Notes under the pieces: generated by a model
Seen by the model: the letters and a program-made list of their open reading frames with translations, nothing else
The model's database searches: none
What the model was told of the DNA's origin: nothing
NCBI GenBank assembly: GCA_964484795.1
Contig: CAZAFN010000005.1
Span: forward strand, 15,037 to 79,036
DNA length: 64,000 nucleotides
Direction: 5' to 3'
Origin: CAZAFN01 sp964484795
GTDB taxonomy: Bacteria; Pseudomonadota; Alphaproteobacteria; Methylaequorales; Methylaequoraceae
Part shown: positions 35,761 to 44,902 of the stretch, one piece after another
Position numbering within the stretch: the first letter of the stretch is position 1
Layout: every line of letters begins with the position of its first letter
Position numbers and translations under genes: made by a program

Positions 35761-36521
35761 TATATAAGTTTCAAAAAATCACCTGTACTCATTATGTTCT
35801 TCTCTTCAAATTCTTCAAATTGCTGTTTAAAAAAAAATTTATATATAAGAACTGGAAATATAGATCCAAGGTAAGCTCCAAAGAAAATATCACTAGGAAA
35901 ATGCATAGACATAAATATTCTCGATATACCCATTAATGTGGCAACAATTAAAATTAAAATTATATGTCTATTGAAATACAAAATAAATAGCATTGCAATG
36001 GTAAAAGCTGCTTGCGTATGTCCAGAAGGAAAGGAATTCACCTTATGTTCAATGTTAAAGGAATTAATTCTTTCATGACTGCCTAAGAAAAAATATTTAG
36101 GCCTTGCAACACCAACAACATACTTAAGGAGATTACAAGCAACCCCTGCTGTAATTAATGAAAAGACAATGTGTTTACATACTAATGAAGAATAGGAAAA
36201 TGTATTAGATATTGGAAGAAAATCAAAACCTGTTTTTGTCTCTAAAATTTTAAGTTTTGATGGATTTTTAAGTATTGAATTGATATTCAAATTTGCAAAT
36301 AAAATAATTAAGCAGATTATTATAATGTTTAATGGGTCGAGTATATCTGATATTGGATCTATAAAGTTTTTGAAAAAAGAAAAAAATATTCCGTGAAAAG
36401 ATCTTGTAAGTTGAAAAATATATACATCAAAAAATTTGAATAGCACCACTGTAATTGTTAAAACAAAAAATAAAAGACTGTAGGATGTTAAAAAGTTTAA
36501 TTTTTTAATAGATTCATTCAT
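35742..36521 (-). CDS. PAP2-superfamily lipid phosphatase
   Basis: This 259-aa membrane protein has the three PAP2 signature blocks: KYVVGVARP, SFPSGHTQAAF and SRIFMSMHFPSDIFFG, with catalytic His residues in the second and third. Several membrane segments place the active site on the periplasmic face. Next to an ArnT-like transferase it most likely dephosphorylates undecaprenyl pyrophosphate or lipid A. It starts 2 bp after the ArnT-like stop. Confidence 0.9.
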   Translation of the reverse strand: MNESIKKLNFLTSYSLLFFVLTITVVLFKFFDVYIFQLTRSFHGIFFSFFKNFIDPISDILDPLNIIIICLIILFANLNINSILKNPSKLKILETKTGFDFLPISNTFSYSSLVCKHIVFSLITAGVACNLLKYVVGVARPKYFFLGSHERINSFNIEHKVNSFPSGHTQAAFTIAMLFILYFNRHIILILIVATLMGISRIFMSMHFPSDIFFGAYLGSIFPVLIYKFFFKQQFEEFEEKNIMSTGDFLKLIYWRIFI

Positions 36522-36523
36522 AA

Positions 36524-38131
36524 TCAGTTTTTATAAATCTCAAATGACATATTTCTTCCTTTTGAATAATTGAAGCCTTGAAATTTCTCAACTAGTTTAA
36601 AATCTGAATACTTTGGATTTTTAAAAAAAATCTCGCTATATTCACTGGACACAATATACATAATTTTTTTTGAAAATATCGTATTTTCTTTCAAAATGTG
36701 AGGGTCAATTTTCTTTGATTTGTGAGATGTTAAAAAAATTAGGCTTGGTTCGTTAAACCCATAATTTAATATTTCATCAACATCATTTTGGTTCCTATCA
36801 ACAATCTTTGCAATATTCTCTGATATCCAAAGAACATTCATTTTTGGAATCAAAAAGTAAATTAATGAAAGATATACGCATAATTGAAATACACCCACAA
36901 AAACTAAAAGTTTTTTTAGATTTTTTTTTAGATTAATACTTAATAGGTAGAAGGTAAATATCAAAAAAATGAAAATTAACAACCAAAAAAAAGGATCAGG
37001 ATTTGAATAATTGTAAATTGAAAAAAGCAGCAAACCAATGAATAAGCATGGAAAAATGATTAGAGGGATTGTTGTATATTTTAATTTTTCGTATTCAAAG
37101 TTTATAGAAAATAGATGTTTAGCAATTAATATACTCAAAGCTGAATATGATGGAAGAATGTAGTGTGGAAGCTTTGTTGGCACAATCTCATAAATTATTA
37201 ACGGAACCAAAAACCACAAGGACAAAAAACAATCTTCCTTACTATCCAAAAATAATACTCTCCATTTCTTAATTGAATTAATCAAGACAGATGGGAAAAA
37301 AATTGAACCTGGCCAAAAAAATATAAAAATTAAAATGAAGTAGTATCCAGGAGGAAATCCATGGGATTCTTGTCCAGATTTTAATTTGTTAAACAAATCA
37401 AAAACAACCGACTCATACCAAAAAACACCACTAGATTTTATTGTTATTGCTATAAACCATGGGAGAGTAATAACCAAAAAAGAAAGCAAACCTAACCAAG
37501 ACCAAATTTGCTTAAAATAATTATTTCTCTGAAGAAGTGAAAAAACGAACAATGGAATTAATGTAAAAATAAAAATTATTGGCCCTTTAATTAGAACCCC
37601 AAATGCCAAAATAATCCAAAAAACAATCTTGAGAAAATTTTTAACTTTGTTTGTCCTAACCAGTTCAAAAATCAACAAATTTGCTGCATTTACCGTTAAA
37701 AACAAGAGTCCATCAGTTTTAGCTTGATGCATTTCAGAAATGGTTAAAATTGAGCAAATCAAAAAATAAATTGATATAAAAGCAATGTCTTTGTTGTAAA
37801 TTCTGATCAAATAAAAATATATGAGTAAAAAACTAACCAAAATTCCAAAAAGTGATGGTAATCTATATACCCAAATTTTGTCATATGGTTCGTGTCCAAA
37901 AATATAATTAGCTAACACTTGACTCCAATAAATACCAATGGGTTTTTTATATCTGGATTCCTCTAACATTTTAATGTCAACAAAGTCTTTTGTTTCAATC
38001 ATAGTTTTAGTAGCTGTTGCAAACCTAGCTTCATCTCTATCCATTACTGGAAGTTTCAAAATGCCTTGAAAAAAAAGAATTGTGCATAGAAGTAAAAAAA
38101 TTAAAAATTTTTTTTGTTTTAAAAAAGTCAT
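36524..38131 (-). CDS. ArnT-like glycosyltransferase family 39 membrane protein
   Basis: This 535-aa protein has about eleven hydrophobic segments and the GT39/83 signature near the N-terminus: LPVMDRDEARFATATKTM with the catalytic DRDE, then RYKKPIGIYWSQ and PHYILPSYSALSIL. Such enzymes move a sugar from undecaprenyl phosphate to lipid A or another acceptor on the periplasmic side. With the divergent GT2 (donor synthesis) and LAB_N gene it forms a typical lipid A-modification set. Start ATG at 38131; 50 bp to the divergent GT2. Confidence 0.88.
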   Translation of the reverse strand: MTFLKQKKFLIFLLLCTILFFQGILKLPVMDRDEARFATATKTMIETKDFVDIKMLEESRYKKPIGIYWSQVLANYIFGHEPYDKIWVYRLPSLFGILVSFLLIYFYLIRIYNKDIAFISIYFLICSILTISEMHQAKTDGLLFLTVNAANLLIFELVRTNKVKNFLKIVFWIILAFGVLIKGPIIFIFTLIPLFVFSLLQRNNYFKQIWSWLGLLSFLVITLPWFIAITIKSSGVFWYESVVFDLFNKLKSGQESHGFPPGYYFILIFIFFWPGSIFFPSVLINSIKKWRVLFLDSKEDCFLSLWFLVPLIIYEIVPTKLPHYILPSYSALSILIAKHLFSINFEYEKLKYTTIPLIIFPCLFIGLLLFSIYNYSNPDPFFWLLIFIFLIFTFYLLSINLKKNLKKLLVFVGVFQLCVYLSLIYFLIPKMNVLWISENIAKIVDRNQNDVDEILNYGFNEPSLIFLTSHKSKKIDPHILKENTIFSKKIMYIVSSEYSEIFFKNPKYSDFKLVEKFQGFNYSKGRNMSFEIYKN

Positions 38132-38181
38132 TGTTTTTCGAATCCACTAGTTTAGATTTAGTGTTATCATAACATTCTAAA

Positions 38182-38880
38182 ATGAATAATTTTACAATTA
38201 TAATCCCAATATTTAATGAGTCCGAATCAATTTTTAGACTCCTAGATGAAATTAGTTATGAATTCCAAAAGAAATTACCAGAAATTCTGATAGTTGATGA
38301 TGGAAGTAATGATGACTTTCAACAAAAAAGTGCAAATTTAAAAAAAAGAAAATTTAAAATTTTTACTCATACCAAAAATTTAGGTAAATCTAAAGCAATG
38401 GAAACAGGAATAAAAAATGCTGGAAATGATTTAATCTGTGTTATGGATGGAGATGGGCAAAATCCCCCCTACGAGGTTAAAAAATTAATAAATCATTGGA
38501 AAAAAACACCAAAGAATAATTTCACTTTAATCTGTGGAAACAGAACATCTAGAAAAGATACTTTCATTAAACGGCTAAGTTCTAAATTGGCCAACAAAAT
38601 AAGGAGGCTAATACTTGATGATGATTGTAATGACACCGCTTGTGCACTAAAGGTCTTCTCTAAATCTGATTATCTAAAAATCCCCTATCTTAAAAATATG
38701 CATAGATTCTTACCAGCTTTATTTAAAATGAGAAATGGGGCTATTTACAATATTGCCATTGATGACAGAGAGCGATTTGCTGGTATTTCAAAATTTAATT
38801 TTAATAATAGATTTTGGGTTGGCATACTAGATCTGATAAAAGTTTGGATATTAATTAAAAAAAAAAGGAGTTATTTATGA
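38182..38880 (+). CDS. Glycosyltransferase family 2 (dolichyl/undecaprenyl-phosphate sugar synthase-like)
   Basis: This 232-aa GT2 has IIIPIFNESESIFRLLDEI, the nucleotide-sugar DDG site LIVDDGSND, the metal-binding DGDGQNPP and a C-terminal ERFAGISKFNF. There are no membrane helices at the C-terminus, so it resembles DPM1-type enzymes that make polyprenyl-phosphate-linked sugar for an ArnT-like transferase. It overlaps the LAB_N gene by 4 bp. Confidence 0.9.
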   Translation: MNNFTIIIPIFNESESIFRLLDEISYEFQKKLPEILIVDDGSNDDFQQKSANLKKRKFKIFTHTKNLGKSKAMETGIKNAGNDLICVMDGDGQNPPYEVKKLINHWKKTPKNNFTLICGNRTSRKDTFIKRLSSKLANKIRRLILDDDCNDTACALKVFSKSDYLKIPYLKNMHRFLPALFKMRNGAIYNIAIDDRERFAGISKFNFNNRFWVGILDLIKVWILIKKKRSYL

Positions 38881-39179
38881 CTACAGAACAAATCTGGTTG
38901 ATAATAGGTTTTATAGGGCAAACTATTTTTGCGTCTAGATTTTTAATACAATGGGTTGTAAGTGAACGTGCATCTAAAAGCATTATACCTAACATCTTTT
39001 GGTGGATTAGTTTGGCTGGAAGCATGGTATTATTAAGTTATGCTATCCACAAAGTAGACCCAGTTTTCATTGTGGGTCAATCATGTGGATTTCTTATCTA
39101 TTCTAGAAACATCTACCTAATTAAAAAAGAAGGGAAAAATAGAAAATCTGATCCATCAAAAATTATGAAAGTTAATTAA
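38877..39179 (+). CDS. Lipid-A-disaccharide synthase N-terminal (LAB_N) domain protein
   Basis: This 100-aa protein has three hydrophobic segments and the LAB_N pattern QTIFASRFLIQWVVSERA, then PNIFWWISLAGSMVLLSYA and GQSCGFLIYSRNIYLI. It commonly follows the GT2 gene and helps attach or flip the sugar lipid. Its stop and the next gene's start share one base (TAATG). Confidence 0.9.
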   Translation: MTTEQIWLIIGFIGQTIFASRFLIQWVVSERASKSIIPNIFWWISLAGSMVLLSYAIHKVDPVFIVGQSCGFLIYSRNIYLIKKEGKNRKSDPSKIMKVN

Positions 39180-39793
39180 TGTCTTATGATCATAATTTTC
39201 TTCATAATATTTTACTAAAGAAAAGTGAACCATTTAAATTTCTTTCTAGAGAAATTAAAACTAATGGTCTAATTAAATTAAAAAAAACAAGGTTGGATTT
39301 TTTTACTTTCTTATTTCAAACAATAATATCACAACAAATTTCAAATAAGGCAGCTGGCTCTATTTGGAAAAATCTATGTAATTCTCTAGAAGTTAAAAAC
39401 CCCTCAATTAAAGATTTTTCTAACACATCTTTTTTACTAAAAAAACTTGATGAAATCAGAGTTTCCAGGCAAAAAAAAAATTACATTACTTCTATCTACG
39501 AAACCATAAATAAAAATAAACTAATTTTGTCTGATCTCAAAAAATTAAGTGACGAAACAGTCAAACAGAAATTGATCAAAATAAAAGGGGTTGGGAATTG
39601 GACATGCGATATGATTCTAATATTTTTTTTTCTAAGGCCAAATATTTTACCTGAAAATGATTTAATTATAAAAAAAACACTAAATAAAATTTCTAGGATT
39701 GAAGGAAAAAAAATAAATTTCAAAAAAAATTTTGATCCATATCTCTCAATTTTCTCTCTTCATCTTTGGAAAATGGCTAAAAGGATTCTCTAG
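39179..39793 (+). CDS. DNA-3-methyladenine glycosylase II-like (HhH-GPD) protein
   Basis: This 204-aa base-excision enzyme has QQISNKAAGSIWKN near residue 55, the helix-hairpin-helix KIKGVGNWTCDMIL, and LPENDLIIKKTLNK, whose Asp is the expected catalytic residue. It removes alkylated purines. It is the short form without the N-terminal AraC/AlkA fusion. The last 48 bp overlap the convergent HemY-like gene, a long antisense overlap. Confidence 0.88.
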   Translation: MSYDHNFLHNILLKKSEPFKFLSREIKTNGLIKLKKTRLDFFTFLFQTIISQQISNKAAGSIWKNLCNSLEVKNPSIKDFSNTSFLLKKLDEIRVSRQKKNYITSIYETINKNKLILSDLKKLSDETVKQKLIKIKGVGNWTCDMILIFFFLRPNILPENDLIIKKTLNKISRIEGKKINFKKNFDPYLSIFSLHLWKMAKRIL

Positions 39794-41074
39794 AAAAGAC
39801 TTAAAAAAAGTATCTTTCTCATCTACAGTAATTTTACTTTTTGGCCATTCAATCATATTTACAGCACTACATTTAATGCAAACAAAATCCCATTTCTCAA
39901 ATTTAGAATTACAGTTATTACAACTCCAAAGTGGTTCCATCTTAAGATTTTCAGAAATTTCAGGTAATTTAATTTTTGGAGTTTCATCAGAAATCTTCTC
40001 ATATAGATCAATCACTCTTTTATCCCAGTTCGTTTTTGGAATTGAATCCAAATATTTCTGTGCTTCTCCCCACATAGAAGATTCGTATGCTGCAAGTGCA
40101 AGAGCAATTTTTGATTCATCTGAATCTTTAGCGTTCTTTTTTAGAGTTTTGGAAATCAAATTAAACCTTTTCAAAGATTCACTTTCATTTTTCTTTTTAT
40201 AACTCATAAAGATTTCAACAATATCTAAACAAAGTAAATTCACCCAGTTTTTTTCGAAGACGTTTGCAGCTTTCTTTATGTTAGATTGATCTATGTAGTA
40301 TTTAATTGTTTCTATTACTACATTGATTGATTGATTTGAAATTTTTAATGCTTCTGGCGCCTCTTTTCCAGAGAAAATTTTTAAATTTGCCAACATATTT
40401 TTAATTTTAGCTGATTTATGAATTTTCAATTTTAATAAGATATTGTGTGCTTCTATCCAGTCCTTTTTCATAGAGTAAATCGTTGCTAGTTTTTCTGCAA
40501 ACCATTGATCATTTGGATAATCTTCGCAAAATTTATTTAAATTATCTTTAGCTTCATCAAATTTATTTTCCTTCAAATTAACTAGTACTATAGCCCTTTT
40601 AGCTATGTAGTCTGCCTTAGGAATACCTTGCAAAACTTTTAAATATTTTTTTGACTCATCAATTTTATTTCCTATTAATGAAGAATTAAACAACATAAAA
40701 GTTGAAAACAAATCATTCCTTAGGAATTTTTTTAACATTCTTGAATTTTTCTCAAGCTTGACAGAATCACCTAAAACTAGATTTACTGCCATATCATCAA
40801 GCACGTCATTACCCAAAACTAAATATTTTTCCTTTTTTTTTATTTCATAGTTTTTTGGTATTTCTTTAATTTTTTTTGTAGATATATAAAACACCAAAAC
40901 AATACCTGTAAAAATTAATAGTATTGAGACCAACCCTATTAGATTCGTGTGAATCAAATATTCTTTCCAAATTATCTCCACATTTCCAGGATAATTAGAT
41001 AGCCATACAATGAATACTGATATGATGATTGTTATTGCAAAAAATTTAAAAATTTTAATCAAAGTTACTTCCAA
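39746..41074 (-). CDS. HemY-like TPR protein with C-terminal zinc ribbon
   Basis: This 442-aa protein has two N-terminal membrane segments (about residues 7-24 and 46-64), a long TPR-type helical region, and a C-terminal zinc-ribbon-like CNNC...CIKC followed by IEWPK. This matches HemY_N proteins of alphaproteobacteria, encoded beside heme genes; the zinc ribbon also recalls LapB. Function is unclear; the name comes from context rather than from heme chemistry. It overlaps the mitofilin-like gene by 20 bp. Confidence 0.82.
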   Translation of the reverse strand: MEVTLIKIFKFFAITIIISVFIVWLSNYPGNVEIIWKEYLIHTNLIGLVSILLIFTGIVLVFYISTKKIKEIPKNYEIKKKEKYLVLGNDVLDDMAVNLVLGDSVKLEKNSRMLKKFLRNDLFSTFMLFNSSLIGNKIDESKKYLKVLQGIPKADYIAKRAIVLVNLKENKFDEAKDNLNKFCEDYPNDQWFAEKLATIYSMKKDWIEAHNILLKLKIHKSAKIKNMLANLKIFSGKEAPEALKISNQSINVVIETIKYYIDQSNIKKAANVFEKNWVNLLCLDIVEIFMSYKKKNESESLKRFNLISKTLKKNAKDSDESKIALALAAYESSMWGEAQKYLDSIPKTNWDKRVIDLYEKISDETPKIKLPEISENLKMEPLWSCNNCNSKFEKWDFVCIKCSAVNMIEWPKSKITVDEKDTFFKSFLENPFSHFPKMKREN

Positions 41075-42140
41075 TAATAATTAACAATTCACTTTCCAGT
41101 TCATCCATTCTTTCATCTGCTTTAAGGATGGCATTTGCTTCATCCAGCCAATATTTTACATTATCAAGGGAGAAATTTGAGTTTTCTATAGTTTCTATCG
41201 ATTTTTCCAAATCATTAAGTAGTAAAAATTCCTTCGCTAATAACAATGATTCTTTTAGAGCTTGATTGTAATTAAATTGTTGACCTTCTCTTATTTCTGA
41301 ATTTTCTAGTTTAGTTATTTTAAATGTAGAATTAAAAATACTTCTTAAGTAATTTAAAAAATTTTCTTTAGATTCAAATATTTTTTTTCCCTGAAATCTT
41401 TCATCTTTTTCCAATCTTGCAATGAATTGATCAAAACTCTCCTCATAAAATTGTAAATTATTGATTAATTCTTTAAGGAGAAAACTTTTTGTTTTTAATG
41501 AGTTAACTTCTAATTTTGAGAAAAATTCCAACAAATTTTTTAATTTTTCATGATTCTCATAAAAGTCTAATAATCTATCTAGCTCCTCGCCAAAGTTTTT
41601 ACGGGAAGAATAATTTTTTTTTAGAATGTTGAAATAGATTAAAGATTTATTTCCATAAGAAATCTCTTCATCTAAATTCCCTTCAATATTTATTAAACTC
41701 AATTCATCCATCCTTCTGTTTAAATTTTCTAACAATCTTTCTGTTTCTTTGATTTTCTCTAAATTTTTCATAGATCTTGAGTTAGCATTTAAAATTGAAT
41801 CTTCTAAAACTTTTGTATTTTCCTTAGAATTTTTTTTCTCTTTCCTTTCATTTTCAGAAATGGTTTCGAGAAAATTCTTCCTTGAATCAATAGGATAATC
41901 TAAACTTTCTAACTCTGGTGAAAAATCAATTAACTCAGAATCTGAGACATTTTCACTTTTATTTAGTCTCTTAAAAAAATCTAAAATGTCATCAAAATAA
42001 AACCCTGTAGAAAAAAACAAGGAAAAAAAAATTAAAAATATATATGCATTTCTTATATAATTTGTTTTTTTCTTGTATTGTGAATTGTCTAAGTCAATGA
42101 AATCCTCCTTCTTGGATTGTTTGTTTTTGGAGTCACTCAT
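41055..42140 (-). CDS. Mitofilin/Mic60-like membrane protein
   Basis: This 361-aa protein has one N-terminal membrane segment (about residues 30-46), then a long acidic coiled-coil region (about residues 100-250) and a C-terminal helical part (about residues 290-361) with LLLAKEFLLLND and DEANAILKADERMDELE. This layout and the place between hemD and the HemY-like gene are those of alphaproteobacterial Mic60, the homologue of the mitochondrial cristae-shaping mitofilin. Sequence similarity in this family is low, so the call rests largely on topology and synteny. Confidence 0.72.
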   Translation of the reverse strand: MSDSKNKQSKKEDFIDLDNSQYKKKTNYIRNAYIFLIFFSLFFSTGFYFDDILDFFKRLNKSENVSDSELIDFSPELESLDYPIDSRKNFLETISENERKEKKNSKENTKVLEDSILNANSRSMKNLEKIKETERLLENLNRRMDELSLINIEGNLDEEISYGNKSLIYFNILKKNYSSRKNFGEELDRLLDFYENHEKLKNLLEFFSKLEVNSLKTKSFLLKELINNLQFYEESFDQFIARLEKDERFQGKKIFESKENFLNYLRSIFNSTFKITKLENSEIREGQQFNYNQALKESLLLAKEFLLLNDLEKSIETIENSNFSLDNVKYWLDEANAILKADERMDELESELLIIIGSNFD

Positions 42141-42868
42141 TTTTTTTCTCCTGAACCAAAAACAGTCATTAATGTTTTAATCATATTCTTCTCATTTGGT
42201 TTGTCAGCAATGAAAATCTTTCCTATATTTAAACCTCTTAACTCATTTTTTACAGTTTCACTTATGACAACAAATTTCTTTGCAAAACAATATCTGTCCA
42301 AATTGAATTTTATAATTTCATTACAAAATGATCTTGCTGTTCTGCTTGAATAGAGGGTTATTATTCCATTTTTGTTTGTTTTAATAAATTTTTTAAAAAT
42401 CTCTGGGTATATATTTTTCATATTAGAACGATAACATTCTACTGGAAAATAGTCGCAACCATAATTAGAAAAAAAATCCATCAGGCTTTCTTCAACAATA
42501 TTTGATGTTGGATGTAAAACTTTCATTCCACTTTTTAAAAATCTTGCAATTTTTTTTTTTAATTCTTTCAGATCACCGTCTGAATCAAAAACATTTGAAA
42601 CTCCAGTTTCTTCCAATAGTTTTTTTGTTCCAGAACCGACGGCAAAAATCCTTAAATTTTTATTGAATAGAATATTCTTATCATCAAAATATCGAATGCC
42701 ATTCTTACTTGTAAACATAATAACATCCACGCCAATGAATTTTTTAAATCTATACGTTTTTTTTTTTACGTCAATAAGAGGTGCAATTTCAAAATCCCAC
42801 ATTTTTTCCCTCAAAATTTTTGAAGTTTCAAGAGAGTCAATCTTTGATCTAGTTAATAATATCTTCAC
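42137..42868 (-). CDS. hemD: Uroporphyrinogen-III synthase
   Basis: This 243-aa protein has the loose HemD pattern: ILLTRSKIDSLETSKIL, DVIMFTSKNGIRYF, FAVGSGTKKLLEETG and LYSSRTARSF. The enzyme closes and flips ring D of hydroxymethylbilane to uroporphyrinogen III. HemD is poorly conserved, but it follows hemC with a 4-bp overlap on the same strand, which settles the call. It overlaps the mitofilin-like gene by 4 bp. Confidence 0.9.
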   Translation of the reverse strand: MKILLTRSKIDSLETSKILREKMWDFEIAPLIDVKKKTYRFKKFIGVDVIMFTSKNGIRYFDDKNILFNKNLRIFAVGSGTKKLLEETGVSNVFDSDGDLKELKKKIARFLKSGMKVLHPTSNIVEESLMDFFSNYGCDYFPVECYRSNMKNIYPEIFKKFIKTNKNGIITLYSSRTARSFCNEIIKFNLDRYCFAKKFVVISETVKNELRGLNIGKIFIADKPNEKNMIKTLMTVFGSGEKK

Positions 42869-43800
42869 AATTTTCCTAATCCAATTTTTTTTCTTATCTT
42901 TTTTCCTAAGTTAAGACTCTCAAATCTAAATTCTGACATTTTAAAATATGTCTTATTCTTAACAAAGTTTTTGCCATCTAATGAGGAGGCCATATATCTA
43001 AAAAAAAAATGCTTTTTACCTTTTACATTTTTTATCCTTGCCATCCCTCCAATTGGTGTTTGGCAAGAACCATCTAGGGCTTTTAAATATTCTCTTTCAC
43101 ATTCAGATTCAACAAAAGTATCTTCATCATTTATTTCTCTTAAAATATTAATAATTTTTTTATTTTTTTTATCAGCTACAATTGCTATTACACCTTGTCC
43201 AATTGCTGGTACTATTTTTTTTGTATCTATCTCAAAGAAATTTTTCTTAATTCCGAGCCGTTTCAAGCCAGCTGCAGCTAGTATTATCGCGTCATATTTG
43301 CCATCTTTTATTTTTTTTATTCTAGTCTCAACGTTTCCTCGAATTTCTTTTACTACTAAATCAGGTCTTAGGTGCTTAAGTTGTATTGCTCTTCTAATTG
43401 AAGAAGTCCCAATAATTGCTTTTTTTTTCAGATTATTTAGATTTTTATAATTTTTACTATAAATAACATCCCTGCAGTCCCCTCTAGGAAGAACAGCTGC
43501 AATAATCAATCCTTCTGGAAGATTGGTTGGCAAATCTTTCAACGAATGAACTCCTATATCAATTTCAGCCCTTAATTGAGCTTCATCAATTTCTTTAGTA
43601 AACAAACCTTTGTTCCCAATCTCAGAAATATTTTTATTCAAAAATTTATCACCAGACGTTTTGTAAAACCTAACTTCAATTTTGTTTTCAATTTTTTCTC
43701 CAAATTTATCTAAAAGCGCTTTCAAGAATATGTTCATTTGTGCTTTTGCAAGAGGACTTGCTCTTGATCCAACTCTAATTTTATCTAATATTTTTTTCAT
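42865..43800 (-). CDS. hemC: Hydroxymethylbilane synthase (porphobilinogen deaminase)
   Basis: This 311-aa enzyme has RVGSRASPLAKAQ, KDLPTNLPEGL, IIGTSSIRRAIQL, EIRGNVETRIKKI, PAIGQGVIAI and the Cys of DGSCQTPIGG to which the dipyrromethane cofactor is bound. It joins four porphobilinogens. It is divergent from tsaD, 67 bp from the chosen tsaD start. Confidence 0.97.
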   Translation of the reverse strand: MKKILDKIRVGSRASPLAKAQMNIFLKALLDKFGEKIENKIEVRFYKTSGDKFLNKNISEIGNKGLFTKEIDEAQLRAEIDIGVHSLKDLPTNLPEGLIIAAVLPRGDCRDVIYSKNYKNLNNLKKKAIIGTSSIRRAIQLKHLRPDLVVKEIRGNVETRIKKIKDGKYDAIILAAAGLKRLGIKKNFFEIDTKKIVPAIGQGVIAIVADKKNKKIINILREINDEDTFVESECEREYLKALDGSCQTPIGGMARIKNVKGKKHFFFRYMASSLDGKNFVKNKTYFKMSEFRFESLNLGKKIRKKIGLGKL

Positions 43801-43867
43801 AATTATGTTTTATTTTATTTTAGTAGCAAATAATGTATTTTTAAATATTCTTAATTTATTAAAAATT

Positions 43868-44902
43868 ATGATAGTACTTGGAATTGAAACAAGTTGTGAT
43901 GAAACTTCCGTTTCGATAGTAAAAAAAAACAAAAAAAGGTTATCTGGCAAGGTAATTTGTGAAAGAACTCTTTCACAAATTTCTAAGCATAAAGCTTTTG
44001 GAGGAGTGGTGCCTGAATTAGCATCCAGAGAACATAGTGAAGCTTTGCATATTTTAGTAAAGAAAGTATTAAAAAATTCTGGATTAACGCTTAATCAAAT
44101 CAATGCCTTCGCCGCTACTACTGGTCCTGGGCTTCTTGGTGGTTTGTTAATAGGTTCAAACTATGCCAAAACACTTGCATTAGCATCTAAAAAACCTTTT
44201 TTTTCAGTGAACCACCTTCAAGGGCATATATTAGTTTCAAGGATGGAAAAGAAAATTAGTTTCCCATTCTTATGCTTACTAGTATCTGGCGGCCACACAC
44301 AGATACTAATAGCCAAAAGTTATAAGAAATTTATCTTGTTGGGGGAAACTTTAGATGATGCATTAGGAGAAGCGTTTGATAAAACGGCTAAGATCCTTGG
44401 CCTGGACTACCCAGGAGGACCTTTATTAGAAAAATTGGCACTAAAAAGTAGTAATGTTCAAGAAAAATTTAACTTACCTAGGCCATTAATAAACGAAAAA
44501 AGTTTTAATTTCTCTTTTTCTGGTTTAAAAACGGCCATAAGAAGAGTTGTTCAGAATGGAATCAACGAAGATGAAAAAAGTGATTTAGCCAATGAATTTC
44601 AATTGTGTATAACAGATTGCTTAATAGCAAAAATTGAAAAAGCTATTGCATTTTTTAAAAACAAATTTGATAACAACTATTTCGTTCTGGCTGGTGGAGT
44701 AGCCTCAAATAATTTTGTCAGAGAAAAGTTGCAAAAACTTTGCAAAAAAAAAAAAATGTCATTCTACGTGCCTAAACCAAAATTATGCGTTGATAATGCA
44801 ACAATGATTGCTTGGACAGGAATAGAGAAATTATTGAATGGAGAAAAGGGAGATTCATTGCAATTTTCTCCAAGACCTAGATGGGGTTTAGAAAAATTAT
44901 GA
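43868..44902 (+). CDS. tsaD: tRNA N6-adenosine threonylcarbamoyltransferase TsaD
   Basis: The start is placed at the ATG at 43868 (MIVLGIETSCDETS), the family N-terminus; the frame opens further upstream inside hemC. The 344-aa product has HKAFGGVVPELASREHSE with metal-binding His residues, NHLQGHILVSRM, PFLCLLVSGGHTQ and DKTAKILGLDYPGG. With TsaB/E it makes t6A37 in tRNAs reading ANN codons. The stop overlaps the gpsA start as ATGA. Confidence 0.97.
   Translation: MIVLGIETSCDETSVSIVKKNKKRLSGKVICERTLSQISKHKAFGGVVPELASREHSEALHILVKKVLKNSGLTLNQINAFAATTGPGLLGGLLIGSNYAKTLALASKKPFFSVNHLQGHILVSRMEKKISFPFLCLLVSGGHTQILIAKSYKKFILLGETLDDALGEAFDKTAKILGLDYPGGPLLEKLALKSSNVQEKFNLPRPLINEKSFNFSFSGLKTAIRRVVQNGINEDEKSDLANEFQLCITDCLIAKIEKAIAFFKNKFDNNYFVLAGGVASNNFVREKLQKLCKKKKMSFYVPKPKLCVDNATMIAWTGIEKLLNGEKGDSLQFSPRPRWGLEKL

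Noticed and set aside
43682..43867. N-terminal extension of TsaD
   Set aside because: It lies largely inside hemC on the opposite strand; the conserved N-terminus starts at 43868.
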